DNA of 32,771 bases from JBEIFW01 sp046081125. Its GTDB lineage: Bacteria; Actinomycetota; Acidimicrobiia; Acidimicrobiales; Ilumatobacteraceae. Location of the stretch: assembly GCA_046081125.1 (NCBI GenBank), contig JBJTVH010000117.1, forward strand, positions 1-32,771. The letters run 5' to 3'. The translations under genes and the position numbers were made by a program. Shown in pieces: positions 7,187-14,008 of this stretch (its first letter is position 1; the number at the start of each line of letters is the position of its first letter). The notes below the pieces were generated by a model. The model saw only the letters and a list, made by a program, of their open reading frames with translations, had not been told where the DNA came from and did not search any database.

Positions 7187-8095
7187 CTACCGGCGGTACT
7201 CGTAGAAGCCCCGGCCGCTCTTGCGGCCGAGGCGCCCGGCGGCGACGAGGCGGCGCAGGGTCGGCACGGGGGCGTAGTTCGGATCGGCGAACTCGGCGTG
7301 GAGCGCCTCGAGGATCGCGACCGAGGTGTCGAGGCCGACGAGATCGAGCAGGGCGAAGGGGCCCATCGGGAAGTTGCACCCGCCGCGCATGGCGGCGTCG
7401 ATGTCCTCCATGGAGGCCGTGGCGTGCTCGAGCATCCGCACCGCGTTGTTCAGGTACGGGAACAGCAGCGCGTTGACGACGAACCCGGCGCGGTCGGCGA
7501 CGTCGACGGGCTGCTTGCCGCAGGCCTGCGTAAAGGCGCGCGCCTGATCGATCGTGGCGTCGCACGCCGTGAGCGGGCGCACGATCTCGACGAGCGGCAT
7601 CGCCGGGGCGGGATTGAAGAAGTGGATGCCGCACACCGATTCGGGCCGGCCGGTGCGGGCCGCCAGTTCGACGACGGGGAGGGTGGAGGTGTTCGTGGCG
7701 AGCAGCGCCCCGTCACCGAGGCGCTTGTCGAGGTCGGCGAACAGCTCCTGTTTCACGGCGAGGTCCTCCACGACGGATTCGATCACGAGATCGCAGTCGG
7801 CGAGGGCGTCGAGGTCGGCGGTCGCGCGCACCCGAGCCACGGCGGCGGCCGCTTCATCGGCGCTCAGGCGCCCCTTCGCGGCCTGGCGGGCGAGGCTCGT
7901 TGCAAGCGCATCGTGCGTGGCGCGGGCCGTGTCGCCGGACCGGGATCGCAGTACGACGTCGAACCCCGCTCGCGCTGCCACCTCGGCGATACCGGCGCCC
8001 ATGATGCCGGAGCCGACGACGCCGATCCGCCGGATTCTTGCGGTCGGGTCCTCGCCGGCGCAGGGGCGGATGGTGGAGGGAACGTCGGCTGCCAT
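7187..8095 (-). CDS. 3-hydroxybutyryl-CoA / 3-hydroxyacyl-CoA dehydrogenase
   Basis: 302 residues. It interconverts 3-hydroxyacyl-CoA and 3-oxoacyl-CoA with NAD(P). The N-terminal Rossmann fold shows GVVGSGIMGAGIAEVAARAG (near 25-44). The active-site block LLATNTSTLPV precedes the catalytic histidine in GIHFFNPAPAMPLVEIV, and the C-terminal helical domain carries the family's GFVVNALLFPYLNNAVRM, GCNFPMGPFALLDLVGLD and GRKSGRGFYEY. It is the first gene of a run with aat and the mutase, consistent with acetoacetyl-CoA reduction feeding the ethylmalonyl-CoA route; fatty-acid or PHB metabolism is equally possible. The ATG is preceded by TAACTT and overlaps a strong palindrome. Confidence 0.92.
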   Translation of the reverse strand: MAADVPSTIRPCAGEDPTARIRRIGVVGSGIMGAGIAEVAARAGFDVVLRSRSGDTARATHDALATSLARQAAKGRLSADEAAAAVARVRATADLDALADCDLVIESVVEDLAVKQELFADLDKRLGDGALLATNTSTLPVVELAARTGRPESVCGIHFFNPAPAMPLVEIVRPLTACDATIDQARAFTQACGKQPVDVADRAGFVVNALLFPYLNNAVRMLEHATASMEDIDAAMRGGCNFPMGPFALLDLVGLDTSVAILEALHAEFADPNYAPVPTLRRLVAAGRLGRKSGRGFYEYRR

Positions 8096-8101
8096 GGCGA
8101 C

Positions 8102-8107
8102 AAGTTA
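8102..8107 (-). promoter_or_regulatory. -10 element, dehydrogenase-aat-mutase operon
   Basis: TAACTT with 6 nt to the ATG at 8095. Its upstream half is shared with the palindrome at 8104-8119, so a protein bound there would cover the promoter. Confidence 0.5.
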
Positions 8108-8119
8108 CCCATCGGTAAC
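8104..8119. promoter_or_regulatory. Candidate operator palindrome GTTACC-N4-GGTAAC
   Basis: A perfect 6-bp inverted repeat with a 4-bp spacer lies in the 82-bp divergent region between the dehydrogenase and coaA. It overlaps the predicted -10 of the dehydrogenase operon and lies 45 bp upstream of the coaA -10. Size and symmetry suit a dimeric TetR- or GntR-type repressor; the regulator is not in the window. Confidence 0.55.
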
Positions 8120-8164
8120 GTGGGTTTCGCAAGGGACGTTTCGCCCGTCGCTCGGCCACCCCCC

Positions 8165-8170
8165 TAAGGT
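8165..8170 (+). promoter_or_regulatory. -10 element for coaA
   Basis: TAAGGT with 7 nt to the GTG at 8178; no Shine-Dalgarno sequence is needed if the transcript is leaderless. Confidence 0.55.
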
Positions 8171-8177
8171 CCGCGCC

Positions 8178-9095
8178 GTGTCCCAGGGGCGCTACCTCAC
8201 CTTCACCCGCGAGGAGTGGGAAGACCTACGGGCGTCCACCCCGTTGACGATCCGGGAGAAGGACCTCGAAGCGTTGCGCGGCATCAACGATCGCATCGAC
8301 CTCGACGAGGTCGCGGCGATCTACTTGCCGTTGAGCCGCTTGCTCAACCTCTACATCTCGGCCACCCAGAACCTGCACCGGGTGACGGCCACGTTCCTGG
8401 GCACGATCGCCCCCAAGGTGCCGTACGTGATCGGCGTGGCCGGATCGGTCGCCGTCGGCAAGTCGACGTTCGCCCGCATCCTGCAGGCGCTGCTGTCGCG
8501 CTGGCCCGACCACCCGAAGGTCGATCTGGTGACCACCGACGGGTTCCTGTTCCCCAACGCAGTGCTCGACCAGCGCGGGATCATGAACCGCAAGGGGTTC
8601 CCCCAGAGCTACGACACCCGCCGGCTGCTCGAGTTCCTGCGCAACGTGAAGTCCGGCTCCCCCGACGTGCGCGCCCCGATTTACAGCCACGTCGTCTACG
8701 ACATCACCGGCGACGAGGCCGTGGTGCGCCAGCCCGACATCCTGATCCTCGAGGGGCTCAACGTCCTGCACGTCGGCGACGAGTCGGCCGAGTTCGTGAG
8801 CGACTACTTCGACTTCTCGATCTACGTCGACGCCGACGAGTGCCACATCGAGCAGTGGTACGTCGAGCGGTTCATGAAGCTGCGCGAGACGGTGTTCCAG
8901 GACCCGACGTCGTACTTTCGCCACTTCGCCGAACTCGGCAGCGACGCCGCCTCCGAGATGGCTCGCGGCATCTGGCATTCGATCAACGGCAAGAACCTCG
9001 TCGAGAACATCCTGCCGACGCGCGAGCGGGCGTCGCTGATCCTGCGCAAGGACGCCGATCACCGGGTCCGTGAGGTCTGTCTGCGCAAGCTGTGA
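8178..9095 (+). CDS. coaA: Type I pantothenate kinase
   Basis: 305 residues. It phosphorylates pantothenate in the first, rate-controlling step of coenzyme A synthesis in the cytoplasm. The P-loop is GVAGSVAVGKS (86-96), preceded by the family's YLPLSRLLNLYI and followed by VDLVTTDGFLFPN, with GFPQSYDTRRLLEFL and ILEGLNVL further on; the C-terminus retains VENILPTRERASLIL. Length matches the family. The frame is open far upstream, but GTG at 8178 matches the usual family start (GRYLTFTREEW) and is preceded by TAAGGT at 7 nt. It is divergent from the acyl-CoA operon, all of whose enzymes use CoA thioesters. Confidence 0.96.
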   Translation: MSQGRYLTFTREEWEDLRASTPLTIREKDLEALRGINDRIDLDEVAAIYLPLSRLLNLYISATQNLHRVTATFLGTIAPKVPYVIGVAGSVAVGKSTFARILQALLSRWPDHPKVDLVTTDGFLFPNAVLDQRGIMNRKGFPQSYDTRRLLEFLRNVKSGSPDVRAPIYSHVVYDITGDEAVVRQPDILILEGLNVLHVGDESAEFVSDYFDFSIYVDADECHIEQWYVERFMKLRETVFQDPTSYFRHFAELGSDAASEMARGIWHSINGKNLVENILPTRERASLILRKDADHRVREVCLRKL

Positions 9096-9103
9096 TCGGC
9101 GCG

Positions 9104-9109
9104 TAAGGT
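9104..9109 (+). promoter_or_regulatory. -10 element for the LLM oxidoreductase
   Basis: TAAGGT with 7 nt to the ATG at 9117. It is identical in sequence and spacing to the coaA element and sits in the 21-bp gap after the coaA stop. Confidence 0.5.
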
Positions 9110-9116
9110 CGGCCGG

Positions 9117-10097
9117 ATGGCCCACCCGTTCCGCTTCGGCTGCCAGAGCTTCAACGCCGCTTCCGCCCGCGAGTGGAAGGACAAGGCCCGTCGGGCCGAG
9201 GCGCTGGGGTACTCGAGTTTCCTGCTCGCCGACCACTACATCGGCCCGGGGCCGATGCTCGAAGCCACCCGGCATCCCGTGCAGTCGATCGCGGCCGTCC
9301 CCGCGATCACCCTCGCCGCCGAGGCCACCACCTCGATCAAGGTCGGGTGCCGGGTGATGTGCGTCGACTACCGCAACCCCGTGGTGCTGGCCAAGGAGAT
9401 GGCCACCATCGACCTGTTCTCCGAAGGGCGCCTCGAGTGCGGCCTCGGGGCGGGATGGCTGGCCAACGAGTACGAGGCCATGGGGGTCCGGCTCGACCCG
9501 GCGCCGGTGCGCATCGCCCGCCTCGCCGAGGTGATCCGGGTGGTCAAGGCCCACTTCGGCGACGGGGAGTGCGCCGTCGAGGGGGCCGAGGGCACCGGGG
9601 TTCGTGCGGTCGGGTTCGAGGGCGTGCCCAAGCCGGTGCAGCGGCCCCGGCCGCCGATCATGATCGGCGGTGGCGCCCGCAAGGTGCTCACCCTCGCGGG
9701 CGCAGAGGCCGACATCGTGAGCTTCAACTTCAACAACCGGTCCGGGGTGATCGGCCCGGAAGGGGTCGGGTTGTCGACGGCGGCCGAGACGGCCCGCAAG
9801 GTGGGTTGGGTGCGCGACGGCGCCGGTGACCGGTTCGACCAGATCGAGCTCGAGATCGGCGCGTACTTCACGGTCGTCACCGATCAGGCCGCAGCCACGG
9901 CTAAGGCGATGGCCCCGATGTTCGCCCTGCCGCCCGAGGAGCTGATGCGTCACCCGCACGCGCTGATCGGCTCGGTGGACGCGATCTGCGAGGAGTTGCT
10001 GCGCCGCCGCGAGGAGTACGGGATCAGCTACGTGACGGTGGGCGACACGAACCTCGAGGCGTTCGCGCCGGTCGTGGCCAAGCTGTCGGGGTCCTGA
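9117..10097 (+). CDS. F420-dependent LLM-class oxidoreductase
   Basis: A 326-residue luciferase-like TIM-barrel protein that most likely uses coenzyme F420. Sequence marks are GCQSFNAASAREWKDKARRAEALGYSSFLLADHY at the N-terminus (spanning the first strand and helix), VGCRVMCVDYRNPVVLAKEMATIDLFSEGR in the middle, GAGWLANEYEAMG, and RPPIMIGGGARKVLTLAGAEADIV. This arrangement matches the actinobacterial TIGR03621-like group. The substrate is unknown. It has its own candidate promoter although it lies only 21 bp after coaA. It converges on the HAD gene with a 6-bp gap. Confidence 0.88.
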   Translation: MAHPFRFGCQSFNAASAREWKDKARRAEALGYSSFLLADHYIGPGPMLEATRHPVQSIAAVPAITLAAEATTSIKVGCRVMCVDYRNPVVLAKEMATIDLFSEGRLECGLGAGWLANEYEAMGVRLDPAPVRIARLAEVIRVVKAHFGDGECAVEGAEGTGVRAVGFEGVPKPVQRPRPPIMIGGGARKVLTLAGAEADIVSFNFNNRSGVIGPEGVGLSTAAETARKVGWVRDGAGDRFDQIELEIGAYFTVVTDQAAATAKAMAPMFALPPEELMRHPHALIGSVDAICEELLRRREEYGISYVTVGDTNLEAFAPVVAKLSGS

Positions 10098-10103
10098 GCC
10101 CCG

Positions 10104-10895
10104 TCACCCGGCGCTGAGCCAGGCGGGCAGCTCGGCGAGCGAGCCGAGCGTGGGCACCGGACGATCACACGTGGCGGCCTGGTGCGCCCACAGGAAGTGG
10201 TACGGCACATGGACGGCGTGGGCGCCGATCGCGAGAACGGGCAGGATGTCCGAGCGCATCGAGTTGCCCACCATCAAGAACCGGGCGGGCTCGATGCCGT
10301 GACGGGCCAGGATCCGGCCGTAGGTGGCCGGATCCTTCTCGGACACGATCTCGATGTGGTCGAAGTACGGTGCGAGTCCGCTGGCGGCGATCTTCTGCTC
10401 CTGGTGGAACAGGTCGCCGAGCGTGACGAGCACGAGCCGGTAGCGGCCCCGCAGCGAGCGAAGCGTCGTCTCCACACCGTCGAGCAGGGTCACCGGCCGG
10501 CGGATCATCGCCTTGCCCCGCTCGATCAGCGTGTGGATCTCCCCGGCGGTGATCCGACCCTGCGTCAGCTCGATCGCGGTCTCGATCATCGACAGCAAGA
10601 AGCCCTTCACCCCGTAGCCGAACACCTCGAGGTTGGCCTGCTCGACCGCGAGGAGATGGGCGTCGACGTCGGGACCGTGGCCGACGTAGGGCGCCAGCAG
10701 GTCGGCGAGCATCCGCTGGCTGGCGTGGAAGTCGTCCTCGTTGTGCCACAGGGTGTCGTCGGCGTCGAACCCGATCGTGTCGATCCCGCTCGGCGGCTCG
10801 CCCTCACCGAACATCGTGGCGATGCTCCGTTCGACCGCGCTCATGCCCGGTCCATCGGCAGCCGGGCGCGGCGGCTGAGCGATCTCGTCGCTCAC
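10104..10895 (-). CDS. HAD-superfamily hydrolase
   Basis: 263 residues. A cytoplasmic phosphatase-like enzyme with the four HAD motifs: FDADDTL (43-49, nucleophile D44), the Thr of LVLVTLGD, the Lys of VSEKDP, and the acidic motif VGNSMRSDILPVLAIGA. The helical cap lies between motifs I and II (about 50-150). The natural substrate cannot be read from sequence. It starts with GTG at 10895, overlapping the stop of the HTH gene as GTGA, and is the third gene of a coupled operon behind a thiamine-binding protein. A role on a thiamine-related phosphate is possible but unproven. Confidence 0.88.
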   Translation of the reverse strand: MSDEIAQPPRPAADGPGMSAVERSIATMFGEGEPPSGIDTIGFDADDTLWHNEDDFHASQRMLADLLAPYVGHGPDVDAHLLAVEQANLEVFGYGVKGFLLSMIETAIELTQGRITAGEIHTLIERGKAMIRRPVTLLDGVETTLRSLRGRYRLVLVTLGDLFHQEQKIAASGLAPYFDHIEIVSEKDPATYGRILARHGIEPARFLMVGNSMRSDILPVLAIGAHAVHVPYHFLWAHQAATCDRPVPTLGSLAELPAWLSAG

Positions 10896-11260
10896 GGGCG
10901 GTCGCGCAGGGCGTTGAGGTAGTTGTAGACGGTGATCCGGCTCACGCCGAGGGCGTCGGCCACGTCGTCGACGCTGCGGCGGAACAGGAACGCTCCGCGT
11001 TCGTCGAGGAGCCGCACGGCGAGCTGCTTGTCCTCCCGGCCGAGCTCGACGAGACGCCCGCCGAGCTCGCGCTCGACGCCTTCGATCAGCCGGCCGAGCG
11101 CCCCCTGCATGCGCGGGAGTCGCATTGCGCCGACGAGCGTGCCCTCCCAGCGCAGCGGGATGTCGGACGGCTCGAACTCGCCGGGTCCGACGAGTTCGGT
11201 GCCGAGGGCTTCGGCGACGGGAGCCAGCGCCACGAGCAGCGGATGCAGGGTGCTGCTCAC
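10892..11260 (-). CDS. Small helix-turn-helix regulator
   Basis: 122 residues. The C-terminal 40 residues (ERGAFLFRRSVDDVADALGVSRITVYNYL, 87-115) form a clear helix-turn-helix like that ending YheO/DauR-type regulators. The preceding ~80 residues are too short for the usual PAS-like sensor and are not recognised. The GTG start overlaps the thiamine-binding protein's stop (GTGA), and its own stop overlaps the HAD gene's GTG in the same way, so the three proteins should be made together. It probably regulates this operon or linked genes. Confidence 0.75.
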   Translation of the reverse strand: MSSTLHPLLVALAPVAEALGTELVGPGEFEPSDIPLRWEGTLVGAMRLPRMQGALGRLIEGVERELGGRLVELGREDKQLAVRLLDERGAFLFRRSVDDVADALGVSRITVYNYLNALRDRP

Positions 11261-11493
11261 CCGCTCACGACCTGCACGGAGATGCGGGTGGCCCCGGCTG
11301 CGACGGCGTCGCGCACGAGCGCAGCGCAGGCGTCGGCGATCTGCTCACCGGTGCCTTCGGCGACGTTGCCGAACGGACCGAACTCGACCGGAAGCCCGCA
11401 GCGCTCGACGGCCGCGATCGCCGCCCGGACGTGTGGGCCCGGCTGGCCGCTCACGAACGGCTCGACGAAGAACTCCAGCCGGCTGTGCGCCAT
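11257..11493 (-). CDS. Thiamine-binding protein (MTH1187/YkoF-like)
   Basis: 78 residues. It resembles the small ferredoxin-fold proteins of the Thiamine_BP family (PF01910), which bind thiamine or a related molecule as oligomers in the cytoplasm: RLEFFVEPFVSGQPGPHV at the start, then GLPVEFGPFGNVAEG and a final strand ATRISVQV. The ATG at 11493 is chosen because TAGCGT lies 7 nt upstream; GTG at 11502 would overlap that hexamer. First gene of the operon with the HTH and HAD genes. Confidence 0.78.
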   Translation of the reverse strand: MAHSRLEFFVEPFVSGQPGPHVRAAIAAVERCGLPVEFGPFGNVAEGTGEQIADACAALVRDAVAAGATRISVQVVSG

Positions 11494-11500
11494 GGCCGTC

Positions 11501-11506
11501 ACGCTA
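11501..11506 (-). promoter_or_regulatory. -10 element, thiamine-binding/HTH/HAD operon
   Basis: TAGCGT with 7 nt to the ATG at 11493, in the 65-bp gap downstream of the WXG100-like gene. Confidence 0.5.
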
Positions 11507-11558
11507 CCGGGGGTGCTCGGGCGCACCCGGTCGGCGCGGCCGGTCCGGCCGGGACGGT

Positions 11559-11828
11559 TCAGCCGGCGCCCATCACCTGGCGCAGCGCTGCGGCCCGCTG
11601 CGCGCAGTCGGCGCCGGCGGCCTCGAAGGCCTCGCCGAGCCGGCGAAGGGCCGGGACGAACTGGCTCTGCCAGGCCTCCACGAACCGGTCGCGCGCCGGG
11701 CCGGTCCAGGGGGTGGCGTCGAGCGCGGTGCCGGCCGCGCCGATCACGGCGTCGAGCTGGGGGATCTGGCGGCGCAACGTGGCGCCGAGCCGGTCGAGTT
11801 CGTCGGGGTTGGCGCCCATCATGGTCAT
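11559..11828 (-). CDS. WXG100-like (ESAT-6-type) protein
   Basis: 89 residues, the typical length of the WXG100 family, with two helices flanking the turn motif W41-T-G43. Family members form helical hairpin dimers and are often exported by ESX/type VII secretion. The export signal YxxxD/E expected near the C-terminus is not visible; the corresponding stretch is FEAAGAD. No EccC-type ATPase or partner gene is nearby. The start is supported by a perfect AGGAGG 7 nt before the ATG, the strongest Shine-Dalgarno sequence noticed in the window. The family call rests on length, helical pattern and the WTG motif. Confidence 0.7.
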   Translation of the reverse strand: MTMMGANPDELDRLGATLRRQIPQLDAVIGAAGTALDATPWTGPARDRFVEAWQSQFVPALRRLGEAFEAAGADCAQRAAALRQVMGAG

Positions 11829-11901
11829 CGGAGGTCCTCCTCGGTCGGGGTGGCACGGTGCCGACCGGAGGGGTGCGCGGACGCCGCGGGTGCGGAAGGC
11901 G

Positions 11902-12402
11902 TCAGGACCGAGGCAGCCAGGGGGCGCACACCACCGGGCTGTCGGCCACGAACGGGTCGCGCCCGAGCCGGGTCGTGAGCTCCTCGGCGGAGGCGAACGC
12001 CACCGCGACCACCTCGCCGTCGGCGAACCGGAACGGACCGTCGCTCACGACCCGGTAGACCCGGGCCTCCACCCGGCATTCGTCGCTGTCGAAGCGGGCG
12101 TCGCCGAGCAGGACCGGCTCGGCGTCGACGACGCCGAGCTCCTCGGCGAGCTCGCGTCGTGCGGCGTCGTCCCACGACTCCCCGGCGGCCACGACCCCGC
12201 CGGCGGCCAGATCCCACCGGCCGGGCCAGAGATCCTTGGTGTCGCTTCGCTGGTGGAGCAGGAGCCGGCCGTCCGTGCCGGTCACCAGGAGGTAGGCGGC
12301 CCGGTGGCGGAGGTTCTCGGCGCGCATGCGCCAACGGGGGACCACCTCGAGCACCGAACCGTCGTCGTCGAGCACCTCGACCAGCTCGTCGCGGGGATCC
12401 AC
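11902..12402 (-). CDS. NUDIX hydrolase
   Basis: 166 residues from the start used. The Nudix box is complete: G-x5-E-x7-REL-x-EE-x-G within GGVVAAGESWDD...AARRELAEELGV. Before it come NLRHRAAYLLV and LLLHQRSDTKDLWPGRWDL, which match the YfcD/Idi-like branch. It hydrolyses a nucleoside-diphosphate-linked substrate that cannot be named from sequence. The start is uncertain: GTG at 12402 fits family alignments, while the frame remains open to an ATG at 12528 inside a 14-bp palindrome. Neither has a clear Shine-Dalgarno sequence or TANNNT box. Confidence 0.85.
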   Translation of the reverse strand: MDPRDELVEVLDDDGSVLEVVPRWRMRAENLRHRAAYLLVTGTDGRLLLHQRSDTKDLWPGRWDLAAGGVVAAGESWDDAARRELAEELGVVDAEPVLLGDARFDSDECRVEARVYRVVSDGPFRFADGEVVAVAFASAEELTTRLGRDPFVADSPVVCAPWLPRS

Positions 12403-12520
12403 GACGACGAGTCTGGTCGGTCGGTGCCCGCGAGCGTCAGCCGTGCAGGCGGTCCTCGTTTCGGGCCGCCCAGCGGCCTCGGCGGTCACCTCGTCGATCA
12501 CGGAATGCGGAAACGTCACA

Positions 12521-12534
12521 GCAGCCATGGCTGC
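12521..12534. repeat. 14-bp perfect palindrome upstream of the NUDIX gene
   Basis: GCAGCCATGGCTGC is its own reverse complement. It lies in the 205-bp gap between the EAL gene and the chosen NUDIX start and contains an in-frame ATG. Nothing else is recognised in 12403-12607. It could be an operator, or chance in GC-rich DNA. Confidence 0.3.
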
Positions 12535-12607
12535 AGCGTGCGCTGCGTCCTCGTCGATCGCCGGAGGAACAGGTCCGCGAGCGTCGGGGACCTCCGTCCC
12601 GGCCGGG

Positions 12608-13930
12608 TCAGCGGCCCGTCGAGCGGGCGATGAGACGGGGCTGGGACGCGAGCCAGTCGGCGAGCGCCGGCAACGGCATCGGCCGGGCGAAGTGGTAACC
12701 CTGGCCGAGCGCAACGCCGAGCGAGCGGATCACATCGGCCTGCGTCTGGTCCTCGATCCCCTCGGCGACCACGACCCGCCCGAAGGCGTCGCCGAGGCCG
12801 ACCACGGCCCGGATGATCGCCGCCGATCCCGGATCTCGCCCGGCGTGCTGGACGAAGCTGCGGTCGACCTTCACCACCGTCGCCGGCAGGGAGTGGAAGT
12901 AGGCGAGCGACGAAAAGCCCGTGCCGAAGTCGTCGATGGCGATGCCGATGCCCAATTCGACCAGCGCGGAAAGGGTTTCGCTCGCAGTCGAGGTGTCCTC
13001 GACGAACTCGGTCTCGGTGAGCTCGACGGTGAGATGGCCGGCGCAGCGCGGGTGCTCGGCGAGCAGGTCGCGCACGTCGTCGATCAAGGCGCCGCTCAGC
13101 AGGTGGCGCGCCCCGACGTTGACCGCCACCTTGAGATGCGCCTGGTCGGGTTGCGTCGCCCACTCGTCGAGGAGCCGGCCGGCCTGGCGCATCATGATCC
13201 GCGCGATGTCGACGACGAGCCCGTTGCGTTCGGCGTGGGGGATGAACACCCCCGGCGGGACCAGGCCGTGCCCGGGTCGCTCCCAGCGCACCAGCAGCTC
13301 GACGCCGCGGGGCGTGCCGTCCGCGAGCGCCACGATCGGTTGGGCCCAGGCGACGAGCTCGTCCTGGGCGATGGCCCGCCGAAGGGCCCGGTCGAGTTCG
13401 TCGGCGTCACCGGCCAGGGATCGGGCGTCGACGTCGGCGCCGACCACGCCGGCGCGCCGGCGGCGGGATTCGGTCAGGGCGAGACCCGCCTCGCGCACGA
13501 GGGTGTCGGCCTCGGCCCTGCTCGTCGCGGTCCAGGCGTAGCCGATCGTCGCTGTCACCGGCACCCGGTCGATGCCGTGCGACACGGGTCGGTTCAGGGC
13601 CGCGGCCAGTCGCTCGGCGAGGTCGTGGGCGGCGGTGCGGGGATCGTCGGTCGGATGGACGATCACGCCGAACTCGCCACCGCCGAGCCGGCCGGTGCCG
13701 TCGGTGGTGCGGGTGGCGCTCGTGATCCGGGCGGCGGTCTCCCGCAGGACGGCGTCACCGACGCGGTGACCGTGCGTGGCGTTCAGCTCGCGGACATGCT
13801 CGATCTCGACGACCACGACCGCCGTCCCCTTGCCCGCCTCCCGGGCGCAGGCGAGGCCTGCGTCGAGCCGGTCGAACCACGACAAGCGGTCGGCCACGGC
13901 GGTGAGACGATCGAGCACCAGGTCCGTCAC
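12608..13930 (-). CDS. GGDEF-EAL protein, likely c-di-GMP phosphodiesterase
   Basis: 440 residues, soluble, with no sensor domain. The GGDEF domain (about 1-165) has GGGEF at 83-87, so the third residue is altered and cyclase activity is doubtful. The EAL domain (about 175-435) has E211-L-L in place of EAL and keeps the metal and catalytic set: N271, E303, D333-D334 in DDFGTGFSS, K354 and E390. It should hydrolyse c-di-GMP to pGpG. GTG start at 13930; no clear Shine-Dalgarno sequence. It lies 78 bp downstream of the carotenoid operon, behind a GC hairpin. Confidence 0.88.
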   Translation of the reverse strand: MTDLVLDRLTAVADRLSWFDRLDAGLACAREAGKGTAVVVVEIEHVRELNATHGHRVGDAVLRETAARITSATRTTDGTGRLGGGEFGVIVHPTDDPRTAAHDLAERLAAALNRPVSHGIDRVPVTATIGYAWTATSRAEADTLVREAGLALTESRRRRAGVVGADVDARSLAGDADELDRALRRAIAQDELVAWAQPIVALADGTPRGVELLVRWERPGHGLVPPGVFIPHAERNGLVVDIARIMMRQAGRLLDEWATQPDQAHLKVAVNVGARHLLSGALIDDVRDLLAEHPRCAGHLTVELTETEFVEDTSTASETLSALVELGIGIAIDDFGTGFSSLAYFHSLPATVVKVDRSFVQHAGRDPGSAAIIRAVVGLGDAFGRVVVAEGIEDQTQADVIRSLGVALGQGYHFARPMPLPALADWLASQPRLIARSTGR

Positions 13931-13983
13931 GCCCTGGTCATCGGCAGGAAACCGCGCGAATCAAGCGATGGTCAGCTCCGGGA

Positions 13984-14007
13984 CGTCGCGCGGGGTTCCG
14001 CGCGTCG
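13984..14007 (-). terminator. Hairpin at the end of the carotenoid operon
   Basis: CGCGCGG (13987-13993), loop GGTT, CCGCGCG (13998-14004), with the stem extended by two pairs beyond a T-T mismatch. It begins directly after the glycosyltransferase stop at 14009. No U-run follows, so it is a candidate GC-type terminator only. Confidence 0.4.
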
Positions 14008-14008
14008 G

